NCBI GenBank assembly: GCA_024641205.1
Contig: JAHEDM010000040.1
Location: forward strand, 1 to 11,514
Source: Actinomycetes bacterium
GTDB lineage: Bacteria; Actinomycetota; Acidimicrobiia; Spongiisociales; UBA4744
Direction of reading: 5' to 3'
DNA: 11,514 bases
Shown: in pieces, positions 1-7,215 of the stretch
Position numbering within the stretch: position 1 is the first letter of the stretch
Layout: every line of letters begins with the position of its first letter
Notes under the pieces: generated by a model
Databases searched by the model: none
What the model was told of the DNA's origin: nothing
Seen by the model: the letters and a program-made list of their open reading frames with translations, nothing else
Translations under genes and position numbers: made by a program

Positions 1-163
1 CCGGGTTGAACTCGAGAGCAGGGTCAGCGACCTGTTCGAGTGGATCAGCGAAGGTCACCTGCGAGTTCGAGTCGGGGCCCGTTATGCCCTGGCGGAGGCC
101 GCCGAGGCCCATCGTGCTCTTGAATCCCGCGCGACGACCGGCAAGGTGTTGCTGGTGCCGTAG
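1..163 (+). CDS. C-terminal end of a zinc-type quinone oxidoreductase / alcohol dehydrogenase (partial)
   Basis: Reading from base 2 gives 53 residues to a TAG at 161-163; the start lies outside the window. The visible end contains LFEWISEGHLRV, then YALAEAAEAHRALESR, then TTGKVLLVP. This is the usual C-terminus of NAD(P)H:quinone oxidoreductases of the MDR family: a helix with LxxWIxxGxLxv, a beta strand, the 'y.LaeaaeAHral..r.t.GKvvL.p' segment, then the end. Such enzymes use NADPH to reduce quinones or alkenals in the cytoplasm. The substrate cannot be judged because the catalytic and cofactor-binding parts are missing. The family call is fairly secure from this tail; the specific function is not. 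No clear terminator follows, and the next gene starts about 165 bases on. Confidence 0.85.
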   Translation, partial: RVELESRVSDLFEWISEGHLRVRVGARYALAEAAEAHRALESRATTGKVLLVP

Positions 164-246
164 GCGCGGTGGTGCGGCGAGACTCCTGTCTTGGTTGTGC
201 CGGCGACCTTTGTGTTCTTGCCGGTTCCGGCGCCCACTCGACGTCC

Positions 247-283
247 GGTGAGGCGGGCCTGGAACCTCACCAGTAGTTGGTGA
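247..283 (+). promoter_or_regulatory. hrpA leader with two overlapping, mutually exclusive hairpins
   Basis: GGTGAGG (247-253) pairs perfectly with CCTCACC (265-271) across an 11-base loop. TCACCA (267-272) pairs perfectly with TGGTGA (278-283) across a 5-base loop. The segment TCACC at 267-271 belongs to both, so only one hairpin can form at a time. The second element is also a 17-bp inverted repeat that could be a DNA operator. It lies 21-45 bases before the two likely ATG starts of hrpA. No T-run follows, so it does not look like a finished terminator. The pairing is seen; any regulatory role is inference. Confidence 0.35.
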
Positions 284-327
284 CACTTGCCGGGTACGCC
301 ATCATGGAACCGCTCCTTGAGCCTCCT

Positions 328-3300
328 ATGACTTCAACTCCTTCTGAACTCCGCACCCGCCTCGAAGGGCTAACACCGAATGACCGGCAGCGGTTCCGGC
401 GCCGGCTGTCAGGAGTCGATCGCATCCCCGACCCCGCCCGAAGGGAGAAGGTGCTTGCCACGATCGCCGGCGAGATCGACGCCGCCCGACACAGGCTCGA
501 TCGACGGCGGGCCGCCGCGCCCCGCCGGCTCACCTACCCGGCTGAATTGCCAATCACCGAGCGGCGCCGGGAACTGCTGGCCACGATCCGTGATCATCAA
601 GTGGTCATCGTGGCCGGCGAGACCGGATCGGGCAAGAGCACGCAATTGCCCAAGCTTTGTCTCGAGCTGGGCCGCGGCGTCGAGGGGATGATCGGACATA
701 CCCAGCCGCGACGGATCGCAGCTCGATCGATCGCCGAGCGGCTCGCCGAGGAGATCGACACCATTGTTGGTGGGCTGATCGGATACACCGTGCGGTTCTC
801 CGACCAAGTGGGCGAAACCACTCTGGTCAAGGTGATGACCGACGGAATATTGCTGGCCGAGATCCACCGGGACCGTCGACTGTCTCGCTACGACACCATC
901 ATCATCGATGAAGCGCATGAGCGCAGCCTCAACATCGATTTCCTGCTGGGCTATCTCAAAAGCCTCCTCCCGAAGCGTCCCGACCTCAAGCTCATCATCA
1001 CGTCGGCGACGATCGACACCGAACGGTTTTCCGAACACTTCGACAACGCTCCCGTCATCGAAGTCTCGGGTCGCACCTACCCGGTCGAAGTCCGGTACCG
1101 CCCACTTGACGATCCAAATCAGCCTGACCCGCGCGACCAACCGCAGGGCATCTGTGACGCGGTGGTTGAGCTGTTCACCGAAGGGTCGGGTGACATCCTG
1201 GTGTTCTGCTCGGGGGAGCGGGAGATCCGGGATGCCGCAGATGCCCTAGCCGAACTCGAATTACCACACACGGAGGTGCTGCCGCTGTACGGGCGCCTCT
1301 CCAACGCCGAACAACACCGGGTATTTCAACCGCACCGAGGGCGGCGGGTCGTGCTCGCCACGAACGTGGCGGAAACCTCCTTGACCGTGCCCGGAATTCG
1401 CTATGTCATCGACTCAGGTACGGCCCGGATCTCCCGATACAGCAGGCGAACCAAAGTCCAGAGATTGCCCATCGAACCGATCTCCCGTGCCTCAGCCGAC
1501 CAGAGATCCGGTCGGTGCGGGCGTCTCGGTCCCGGCGTGTGTATTCGTCTCTACAGCGAGGATGATTTCGAGGCCCGTCCCGAGTTCACGGAACCGGAGA
1601 TCCAGCGAACCAACCTGGCTTCGGTCATCCTGCAGATGGCGGCCCGTGATCTGGGTGAGATTGAGACGTTTCCGTTCCTCGATCCACCAGATGCCCGCAC
1701 GATTCGGGACGGGATCGCTCTGCTGGCGGAATTGAATGCGGTGCAGCCGGAGCTGCGTGGATCCGGGAGGTGGCTCACCAAGCTGGGCAGGCAGCTGGCC
1801 GAGTTTCCCCTTGATCTCCGTCTGGCTCGGATGATCATCGAAGCCGGACGCAACGACTGTCTCAAGGAGATGCTGGTCATAGCCGCCGCTCTGGCCATCC
1901 AGGACCCGCGTGAGCGTCCCGTTGAGAAACGGCAGCACGCCGACCAACTTCACGCCCGCTTCCGTGACGAAAGCTCCGATTTCCTCAGCTGGCTGCGCCT
2001 GTGGGATTACCTGGGCGACGAACGGCGAGCCCGAACCTCGAACCAGTTCCGGAAGATGTGCCGGGACGAATTCCTCAACTATCGCCGGGTCCGGGAATGG
2101 CAGGACATCCATGCCCAATTGCGCGATGTGGCCCGTGAGCAGGGGTTTGCGGTCAACCGGCGGCCCGCTTCGCCGGAGGTCATCCACCGCTCTCTGGTGG
2201 CGGGCTTGCTTTCCAACATCGGTCACAAGGACCCGGATGGCTTCGAATACCGTGGCGGACGAGGCGCTCGCTTTTCCATCAACCCCGGCTCAACGCTCTT
2301 CAAGCGGTCTCCCGACTGGGTGATGGCAGCGGAATTGGTCGATACCAGCCGCTTGTGGGCTCGCGGGGTGGCGGCGGTCGATCCGGACTGGGTCGAAGAG
2401 ATCGGGTCCCACCTGGTCAAACGGTCGTACTCAGATCCCTGGTGGGATCCCGCCCGCGGCACGTCGATGGCCAGGGAAACGGTGACCCTGTACGGACTGC
2501 CCTTGCAAACCAATCGCACCATCCAATACGGAGCGGTCGATCAGGCCGGCGCGCGGGAACTCTTCATCTTCGGCGCCCTCGTGGCGGGGGACTGGGAGAC
2601 CGATCACGCCTTCATGGGCCACAACCGGGCTCAGATCGCCGAAGTGCACGCTCTCGAAGCACGCAGGCGGCAGGCCGACTTGCTGGTCGATGACGATGTC
2701 CTTTTCGAGTTCTTCGATCAACGTCTTCCCGAAGACATCACCTCGGTACGTCATTTTGATCGCTGGTGGAAAGAGGCTCGCGTCCAAGATCCCCATCAGC
2801 TCGATCTGAGCCTTGATGTGCTCATCGATCCGAGCACCGGTCCGGTCGATCTCGAGGCGTTCCCAGAAGTGTGGGCCCATGGCGACCTGGCTTTGCCTCT
2901 GACCTACCAATTCGATCCGGGCAATCCGGTCGACGGTATCACCGTGGACGTCCCCATTCAGAGTCTCGATCGGGTCGATCCGGCCGTGTTCGAGTGGCAT
3001 GTACCCGGTTTTCGCGCAGAATTGGTCACAGCACTGATCCGGTCGCTCCCCAAACAACTCAGGAAACGCTTTTCGCCGGTCCCGAATACGGTTCGAGAGC
3101 TCTTGGACGGTCTTGATCCGGGCGAAGGAGGGTTGCTCAGGCATCTCCGTCGGGAACTGACTCGAATGGGTGGGGTGCCGGTCCCCGTCGACGCCTTTGA
3201 TCTCACCCGACTTCCCTTCCATCTTCAGCCGACCTTCCGGGTGGTGGACTCGGAGAGTAACGTCTTGGCCCAGGGAAACGATCTGGCTGTGCTCAAGGCC

Positions 3301-4206
3301 GAATTGCGCGAGGAAGCCCGGGCAACCACGGCCGCGGTCGGCCACGATCTCGAACAAACCGGTCTGACCGCCTGGAGTATCGGTGAGCTTCCCCGGGTGG
3401 TGGAGATCAGCGGAGCAGCCCACTCGGTACGCACCTATCCGGCTCTGATCGACGAGGGGGATTCGGTTGGAGTCCGGCTACTGGCAACACCCGCGGAGCA
3501 GGCCGACGCCATGTGGTCCGGCGTGCGCCGGCTCCTTTTGCTGAACCTTCCATCGGCAGGGCGCCTCCTTCGTCCGCTGCTCACCAGCCAGGCAGCCGTT
3601 GCCGTCAAGGGCGGTCCCTACGACGCGCCGGCCGACTGGGCGCAGGACTGCCTCACCTGCGCAGTCGATCAGCTCATGGAGCAGGCAGGCACTCAGGTTT
3701 GGGATGGGGTGGCTTTTGAAGCATTGCTGGCAGGAACGCGCGACAACCTCGACGCAGGCCTCACCGCCGTGGCCGAAGTCTCGCTGCTGATACTTGGCAC
3801 TCTGCGATCGGTACGAATCGCTCTAGCCAGGGTCCCCGACAAATTCGAGAGCAGCGCGGCCGATGTTGAGGAGCAGGTCGATCGGCTCATCTACCCGGGT
3901 TTTGTGACCGGGGTGGGCGCCGGACGACTTTCTGATGTGCATCGGTATCTGCAAGCCATCGAGCGACGACTCGAACAACTACCGGAGAACGCCGAGCGCG
4001 ACCGCCGGCGGATGGCGGCGGTGCGAAGGCTCGAAGATGAGCATGATCGGCTGCGGGAGGCGCTACCGGATTCGGCTTCCTTGATGGAGGTTGCCTGGAT
4101 GCTGCAAGAACTGCGGGTCAGTCTCTTTGCGCAGGCTCTCGGCACCCGCGGAAAGGTCAGCGAGAAACGAATCGCTCAGGCACTGGCGGAGTCACTGTCC
4201 GAGTAG
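328..4206 (+). CDS. hrpA: ATP-dependent DEAH-box RNA helicase HrpA
   Basis: The 1292-residue protein aligns end to end, by recall, with E. coli HrpA (about 1300 residues). HrpA unwinds RNA 3' to 5' with ATP in the cytoplasm; in E. coli it has been linked to mRNA processing and more recently to release of stalled or collided ribosomes. Motifs in order: Walker A GETGSGKS at residues 97-104, DEAH at 194-197, SAT at 226-228, and motif VI QRSGRCGR at 392-399. The helicase-associated HA2 and OB-fold regions come next (roughly 470-700), then the long C-terminal DUF3418 region typical of HrpA and ending in a helical tail. The ATG at 328 (MTSTPSELRTRLEGL) matches the E. coli N-terminus best. An ATG at 304 and GTG/TTG at 280/277 are in frame, and none has a convincing ribosome site. 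The gene is intact and stands alone on its strand. Confidence 0.96.
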   Translation: MTSTPSELRTRLEGLTPNDRQRFRRRLSGVDRIPDPARREKVLATIAGEIDAARHRLDRRRAAAPRRLTYPAELPITERRRELLATIRDHQVVIVAGETGSGKSTQLPKLCLELGRGVEGMIGHTQPRRIAARSIAERLAEEIDTIVGGLIGYTVRFSDQVGETTLVKVMTDGILLAEIHRDRRLSRYDTIIIDEAHERSLNIDFLLGYLKSLLPKRPDLKLIITSATIDTERFSEHFDNAPVIEVSGRTYPVEVRYRPLDDPNQPDPRDQPQGICDAVVELFTEGSGDILVFCSGEREIRDAADALAELELPHTEVLPLYGRLSNAEQHRVFQPHRGRRVVLATNVAETSLTVPGIRYVIDSGTARISRYSRRTKVQRLPIEPISRASADQRSGRCGRLGPGVCIRLYSEDDFEARPEFTEPEIQRTNLASVILQMAARDLGEIETFPFLDPPDARTIRDGIALLAELNAVQPELRGSGRWLTKLGRQLAEFPLDLRLARMIIEAGRNDCLKEMLVIAAALAIQDPRERPVEKRQHADQLHARFRDESSDFLSWLRLWDYLGDERRARTSNQFRKMCRDEFLNYRRVREWQDIHAQLRDVAREQGFAVNRRPASPEVIHRSLVAGLLSNIGHKDPDGFEYRGGRGARFSINPGSTLFKRSPDWVMAAELVDTSRLWARGVAAVDPDWVEEIGSHLVKRSYSDPWWDPARGTSMARETVTLYGLPLQTNRTIQYGAVDQAGARELFIFGALVAGDWETDHAFMGHNRAQIAEVHALEARRRQADLLVDDDVLFEFFDQRLPEDITSVRHFDRWWKEARVQDPHQLDLSLDVLIDPSTGPVDLEAFPEVWAHGDLALPLTYQFDPGNPVDGITVDVPIQSLDRVDPAVFEWHVPGFRAELVTALIRSLPKQLRKRFSPVPNTVRELLDGLDPGEGGLLRHLRRELTRMGGVPVPVDAFDLTRLPFHLQPTFRVVDSESNVLAQGNDLAVLKAELREEARATTAAVGHDLEQTGLTAWSIGELPRVVEISGAAHSVRTYPALIDEGDSVGVRLLATPAEQADAMWSGVRRLLLLNLPSAGRLLRPLLTSQAAVAVKGGPYDAPADWAQDCLTCAVDQLMEQAGTQVWDGVAFEALLAGTRDNLDAGLTAVAEVSLLILGTLRSVRIALARVPDKFESSAADVEEQVDRLIYPGFVTGVGAGRLSDVHRYLQAIERRLEQLPENAERDRRRMAAVRRLEDEHDRLREALPDSASLMEVAWMLQELRVSLFAQALGTRGKVSEKRIAQALAESLSE

Positions 4207-4248
4207 CAATACCGATGGCAATCGGGGCGATCGTCGACTGCGCGGGAG

Positions 4249-4254
4249 TAGGGT
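4249..4254 (+). promoter_or_regulatory. -10 box of dCMP deaminase gene, likely leaderless
   Basis: TAGGGT fits the actinobacterial -10 pattern TANNNT. Eight bases separate it from the ATG at 4263, so transcription would begin at or next to the start codon. No good -35 is visible at 16-18 bases upstream. A purine stretch (GGGAG, 4244-4248) is too far from the ATG for a normal ribosome site. Confidence 0.45.
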
Positions 4255-4262
4255 GTGCGGCC

Positions 4263-4736
4263 ATGAGACCAAGTTGGGATGAATATTTCCTCGAATTAGT
4301 CGACCAAGTGGGGTCGAGGGCCACCTGCAATCGTGGCAAGAGCGGCTGCGTCGTTGTCCGTGAGAAACGGATTATCTGCACCGGCTATGTCGGCTCCCCG
4401 TCCGGGTTGCCGCACTGCGACGAGGCCGGGCACGACTTCAAGCAAGTCATCGATGAGGATGGGACTACTCGCCAGCATTGTGTTCGCACGGTACATGCTG
4501 AGCAAAACGCGATCTGTCAGGCCGCCCGGTATGGGCTTTCGTTGGACGGAACCACCCTCTACTGCTCGATGGAGCCCTGCCGGGTCTGCGCCATGCTCAT
4601 CGCCAGCAGCGGGATTTCTCGGGTTGTTGCGCGGCGGCGTTATCACGCCGGCCAGGACAGTCGCCAGATTTTGGCTCAGGCGGGCGTGACCCTGGATATC
4701 GCTGAGGATGTGGTCGAAAGCTACGAAGGGCAATAG
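4263..4736 (+). CDS. deoxycytidylate (dCMP) deaminase, zinc-dependent
   Basis: The 157-residue protein would deaminate dCMP to dUMP, the substrate of thymidylate synthase, in the cytoplasm. The zinc site is clear: His78-Ala-Glu80, where the Glu is the proton shuttle, and Pro105-Cys106-x2-Cys109. Other family marks are the opening RPSWDEYFLELVDQVGSRATC, the GYVGSPSGLPHCDE loop, and HCVRTVHAEQNAI around the active site. These fit dCMP deaminase better than tRNA adenosine deaminase or cytidine deaminase. Length is typical. An in-frame ATG at 4215 would add 16 residues that match nothing in the family, and the ATG at 4263 sits at a leaderless position behind TAGGGT. The gene starts 56 bases after hrpA, and a Nudix gene follows 7 bases after its stop, so those two are probably co-transcribed. 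dCMP deaminases are commonly regulated by dCTP and dTTP. Confidence 0.92.
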   Translation: MRPSWDEYFLELVDQVGSRATCNRGKSGCVVVREKRIICTGYVGSPSGLPHCDEAGHDFKQVIDEDGTTRQHCVRTVHAEQNAICQAARYGLSLDGTTLYCSMEPCRVCAMLIASSGISRVVARRRYHAGQDSRQILAQAGVTLDIAEDVVESYEGQ

Positions 4737-4743
4737 GGCGGTC

Positions 4744-5208
4744 GTGCACCTGGACCAGGCCAGTTTTCTCGACGTGATCGACCGGACCCCGCTGGTGTCC
4801 ATCGATCTGGTCGTCGTCGATCCCGATCAGCGAGTTCTGTGCGGATGGAGAGTCAATGAGCCTGCCCGTGGATTCTGGTTTGTGCCGGGTGGGAGGATCG
4901 TCAAAGGCGAGACTCTGGACGACGCATTCGTCCGGATTGCCACAGCAGAGCTGGGGGAGGGCGATTGGCGCCGATCCGAGGGCCGGTTGCTCGGAGTGTT
5001 CGAGCACCTGTACGACACGAACTTCGCCGGGGTTTCCGACATCACTACGCACTACGTTGTATTGGCGTACCGGCTCGAAGTAAGCGTTCGGCCGGTGCCA
5101 CCCGATGTCCAGCATTCGAAATACGCATGGCTGTCGGCGTCAGACGCACAGACGGATATCCGTTCGTCCATCCACCCCAACACGGCCTCATACTTCGAAT
5201 TTGTCTGA
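4744..5208 (+). CDS. Nudix hydrolase, GDP-mannose mannosyl hydrolase (Gmm/NudD) type
   Basis: The 154-residue protein follows the E. coli GDP-mannose mannosyl hydrolase pattern: an N-terminal DRTPLVSIDLVV, then PARGFWFVPGGRI, a Nudix box, a FEHLYDTNFAG segment, then ITTHYVVLAYRLEV. The Nudix box is the variant form of this subfamily: Gly50-x5-Glu56-x7-Arg64-Ile65-x2-Ala68-Glu69-Leu70-Gly71, with the usual REUxEE altered. E. coli Gmm splits GDP-mannose or GDP-glucose into GDP and the sugar. I chose GTG 4744 because it places the N-terminus (MHLDQASFLDVIDRTP) level with the family. An ATG at 4708 would overlap the upstream gene by 29 bases and add 12 unmatched residues. The gene lies 7 bases after dCMP deaminase with a weak AGGGCGG before it. 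No sugar-nucleotide genes are nearby, so the true substrate is open. Confidence 0.85.
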   Translation: MHLDQASFLDVIDRTPLVSIDLVVVDPDQRVLCGWRVNEPARGFWFVPGGRIVKGETLDDAFVRIATAELGEGDWRRSEGRLLGVFEHLYDTNFAGVSDITTHYVVLAYRLEVSVRPVPPDVQHSKYAWLSASDAQTDIRSSIHPNTASYFEFV

Positions 5209-5337
5209 GATCCGGTGGCCGGTTAGCAGGGTCCAACCACTTCCGGGCGGTTGCTCATTCTCCAGGCTCCACCGGCATCCGGCTCCTCTTCATGGGGTCC
5301 CGGTGGGCCGGTTGAAGACAGTTCGTCCCTCCGGCGA

Positions 5338-5357
5338 TACCCGTACATGTGCGGGTA
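5338..5357. promoter_or_regulatory. 20-bp near-perfect palindrome, operator-like
   Basis: TACCCGTACATGTGCGGGTA reads almost the same on both strands: nine of ten base pairs match, and the only mismatch is T5344 against G5351. There is no loop, so it looks like a binding site for a dimeric regulator and not an RNA hairpin. It lies about 100 bases upstream of the SIMPL gene start and about 60 bases upstream of its possible -10 box. The regulator is unknown and I see no regulator gene in the window. Confidence 0.5.
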
Positions 5358-5418
5358 ACTGGTCGCTCTTTCTTGCTTTGGGACTGGATGGGAACCTTCC
5401 CGGGCAGAAGGGCCGTCT

Positions 5419-5424
5419 TAGTGT
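5419..5424 (+). promoter_or_regulatory. Possible -10 box of the SIMPL lipoprotein gene
   Basis: TAGTGT fits TANNNT. It would give a transcript with a leader of roughly 28 bases that includes the AAGGAG ribosome site. No clear -35 is seen, so this is tentative. Confidence 0.3.
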
Positions 5425-5446
5425 TGAGAAGCCAAACGTGCTCACC

Positions 5447-5452
5447 AAGGAG
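5447..5452 (+). promoter_or_regulatory. Ribosome binding site that decides the SIMPL gene start
   Basis: AAGGAG lies 6 bases before the ATG at 5459 and only 3 bases before the ATG at 5456. Normal spacing favours the second ATG. The difference is one Met residue. Confidence 0.65.
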
Positions 5453-5458
5453 ACAATG

Positions 5459-6196
5459 ATGCGACGAATCCTGATACCCGTGGCGGCGATCAGCTTGATT
5501 CTGGCGGGATGCGCGGGCTCAACCAACGCGGCCGCCCAAGTTGCACCGACGGGAGAAACACAGATGAGTAATACCATCGCGGTGTCCGGCACTGGTCAGG
5601 TGACCGGAACCCCCGACACCCTGATCATCGATCTTGGCGTGCAAGTGCTGCGACCCTCAGTCGGTGAGGCCTCCGGTGAGGCAGCCCGTCTTGCCCAGGC
5701 GGTTATCGACGCACTCAAATCGGCAGGCGTCGCTGAGAAAGACATCCAGACCACCAACTACTCGATCTGGCCCGAGTACGACTACCGCAACGACAGTCAG
5801 ACGTTGAAGGGCTACCGGGTCAGCAACACGGTCAGCGCCAAAATTCGCGATCTCGACAAGGCCGGCGAGGTCATCGACGCAGCCACCGCGGCCGGAGGTA
5901 ATGATGCCATCGTCAACGGCATCCGGTTCGACCTCGAAGCCGACGGCGCCCTGATCACCGCCGCCCGGGAGGCCGCGTGGAACGACGCAAAAGCCAAGGC
6001 CGAGCAACTGGCCGCTTTGGCCGAAGTGCGGCTCGGCAAGGCTGTTTCTATCAGTGAGACTTCCAGCCCGACGCAACCCCCGATTGTCTATGCCGAAGCA
6101 GCGGCAGGAGCCGCTTTCGACGGGGCAACGCCCATCCAGTCCGGTGAGGCCTCGGTCTCCGTTGTTGTCACCGTCCAATTCGCCATCGACGGATAA
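5459..6196 (+). CDS. SIMPL-domain (DUF541) lipoprotein
   Basis: The 245-residue protein begins with a lipoprotein signal peptide: MRR, a hydrophobic run, and the lipobox LILAGC with the modified cysteine at residue 18. It would be anchored to the outer face of the cell membrane. After a short Ser/Ala-rich linker comes a SIMPL domain: IAVSGTGQVTGTPDTLIIDLGV at the start, AQAVIDALKSAGVAEKDIQT, YSIWPEYDY, GYRVSNTVSAKIRDLDKAGEVIDAA, a helix with REAAWNDAKAKAEQLAAL, and the closing SVSVVVTVQFAI. SIMPL proteins (E. coli YggE, Brucella BP26) form oligomers at the cell surface or in the periplasm; their biochemical role is poorly known and YggE has been tied to oxidative stress. The gene has its own ribosome site and ends at a strong terminator, so it is probably a single-gene unit. 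Confidence 0.9.
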   Translation: MRRILIPVAAISLILAGCAGSTNAAAQVAPTGETQMSNTIAVSGTGQVTGTPDTLIIDLGVQVLRPSVGEASGEAARLAQAVIDALKSAGVAEKDIQTTNYSIWPEYDYRNDSQTLKGYRVSNTVSAKIRDLDKAGEVIDAATAAGGNDAIVNGIRFDLEADGALITAAREAAWNDAKAKAEQLAALAEVRLGKAVSISETSSPTQPPIVYAEAAAGAAFDGATPIQSGEASVSVVVTVQFAIDG

Positions 6197-6212
6197 CGGT
6201 CGATAACGGCAG

Positions 6213-6247
6213 GAGCTGCCGGGTGTGTTCCCGGCAGCTCTTGTGTT
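6213..6247 (+). terminator. Intrinsic terminator after the SIMPL gene
   Basis: GAGCTGCCGGG (6213-6223) and CCCGGCAGCTC (6230-6240) form a perfect 11-bp stem with a 6-base loop. TTGTGTT follows, a modest T-rich tail. It begins 16 bases after the SIMPL stop codon and isolates that gene from surE. Confidence 0.85.
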
Positions 6248-6272
6248 TGGTGTGAGAGCACGGCTCGACCGG

Positions 6273-6278
6273 TAACCT
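6273..6278 (+). promoter_or_regulatory. -10 box of surE, likely leaderless
   Basis: TAACCT fits TANNNT and ends 8 bases before the GTG at 6287. It lies after the SIMPL terminator, where surE needs its own promoter. No ribosome site precedes the GTG. Confidence 0.5.
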
Positions 6279-6286
6279 CCTGGCTC

Positions 6287-7105
6287 GTGGGCTATTTCCT
6301 CTTGACCAACGACGATGGGATCGATTCGCCGGCTTTGCTCCCCTTTGCCAGAGCTCTCAGCAAGGTTGGCCCGTTGAAGGTCGTGGTCCCGGCCCAAGAA
6401 CGAAGCTGGGTCGGCAAAGCAATCACCCGTTTTGACGAGATCAGCGTGGAACGGATCGTACGCGAGGGCATCGAGTTCTTCGTTGCCGACGGGTACCCGG
6501 CCGACTGCACCCAGTTGGGCGTCTATTCGCTCTTCGACGCGAAACCGGACATGGTCCTCTCGGGCATCAACATTGGCTTGAATCAGGGTTTGGGGTTCCT
6601 GCTGTCGAGTGGCACGGTCGGCGCCGCCGCCGAGGGTTGGATTGCCGGCCTGCCGGCCATTGCCTTTTCGACCGGGTCGCCGTTTGACCATCGAACGTGG
6701 GCCGAAGAGGCCTGGTCGGATGCCTCGGGCACATTCTGGGAGAGTGCAGCCGCGCTGGCCGTTGACGTGTTGGCCGACATCCTGAGAACCGGCTACCCGC
6801 CCGGAGTCGATGTGCTCTCGGTCAACTTCCCCCATGACGCAGGTCTCGACTCGCCGCGGCGGATTACCAGCCTGGCCAAGGTCGGATACGACAACATCTT
6901 TCGGGAGCACGAGCCGGGGCGGTTCATCCACGACTTCAAAACAGGTTTGCGAATGAGCGGAGACCTGGCCGGCTCCGATGTTGAGATGCTGCGTTCGGGT
7001 GGTGTTTCGATTACTCCTATTCAGCTCGCCCACACGAGCAGCGTGCCCGAAACACTCAGGTTGGCGCTGGAACGGGATGAACGCATTTCTGAATCCGGGG
7101 AATGA
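6287..7105 (+). CDS. surE: 5'/3'-nucleotidase SurE
   Basis: SurE removes phosphate from nucleoside monophosphates, and in some species from short polyphosphate, using a divalent metal in the cytoplasm. The 272-residue protein opens with the signature FLLTNDDGIDSPALL. The metal ligands expected for the family are present: Asp9, Asp10, Ser40 (in QERSWVG) and Asn95 (in LSGINIGLNQG). DGYPADC at 68-74 matches the family's GTPADC. The C-terminal half ends in the conserved 'ITPIQLAHTS' strand. It is somewhat longer than E. coli SurE (about 253 residues), and the loop after Ser40 is WVGKAIT where many members have GAS..LT, so substrate preference may differ. The GTG start has no ribosome site but sits at a leaderless position. 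It is the first gene after the terminator and seems to be transcribed alone. Confidence 0.93.
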   Translation: MGYFLLTNDDGIDSPALLPFARALSKVGPLKVVVPAQERSWVGKAITRFDEISVERIVREGIEFFVADGYPADCTQLGVYSLFDAKPDMVLSGINIGLNQGLGFLLSSGTVGAAAEGWIAGLPAIAFSTGSPFDHRTWAEEAWSDASGTFWESAAALAVDVLADILRTGYPPGVDVLSVNFPHDAGLDSPRRITSLAKVGYDNIFREHEPGRFIHDFKTGLRMSGDLAGSDVEMLRSGGVSITPIQLAHTSSVPETLRLALERDERISESGE

Positions 7106-7174
7106 GTACCGGCCGTTCTCGGGGTCGGTGAGGAATGGTGCCCCAACCGGGCGAAGACAGGGCAGCCGCGAATG

Positions 7175-7180
7175 TAGGAT
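7175..7180 (+). promoter_or_regulatory. Possible -10 box of the broken YdeI gene
   Basis: TAGGAT fits TANNNT and would start a transcript about 30 bases before the ATG at 7216, with GAAGGA (7205-7210) as ribosome site. It suggests that the expression signals survive although the reading frame does not. No clear -35 is seen. Confidence 0.3.
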
Positions 7181-7215
7181 CCCTCAGATTGTCGCCGGCC
7201 CAGCGAAGGATTCCG

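Larger units (their letters stand above)
5209..5455. other. Non-coding region between the Nudix gene and the SIMPL gene
   Basis: No convincing gene is present in these 247 bases. The region holds an imperfect direct repeat (CCGGTGGCCGGTT at 5212-5224 and CCGGTGGGCCGGTT at 5300-5313). It also has CCACCGG (5269-5275), complementary to CCGGTGG in both copies, a 20-bp palindrome (5338-5357), and a possible -10 box (5419-5424). The frame of the SIMPL gene stays open leftwards across it, but the extra residues match nothing and the lipoprotein signal fixes the true start. Confidence 0.6.

Noticed and set aside
6..251. Open frame of 81 codons at the left end
   Set aside because: It overlaps the oxidoreductase tail in another frame, and its Arg/Pro/Cys-rich product resembles no protein.
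409..1140. Long open frame on the minus strand inside hrpA, with similar ones at 1492-2226 and 2431-3423
   Set aside because: These are out-of-frame shadows of a highly conserved gene in high-G+C DNA. Their products have no domain pattern.
4212..4225. CCGAT-GGCA-ATCGG hairpin after hrpA as a terminator
   Set aside because: The stem has only 5 pairs and no T-run follows.
5657..7033. 458-codon open frame on the minus strand across the SIMPL gene and surE
   Set aside because: It runs through two clear genes and a terminator, and its product is rich in Gly/Arg/Asp without any recognisable motif.
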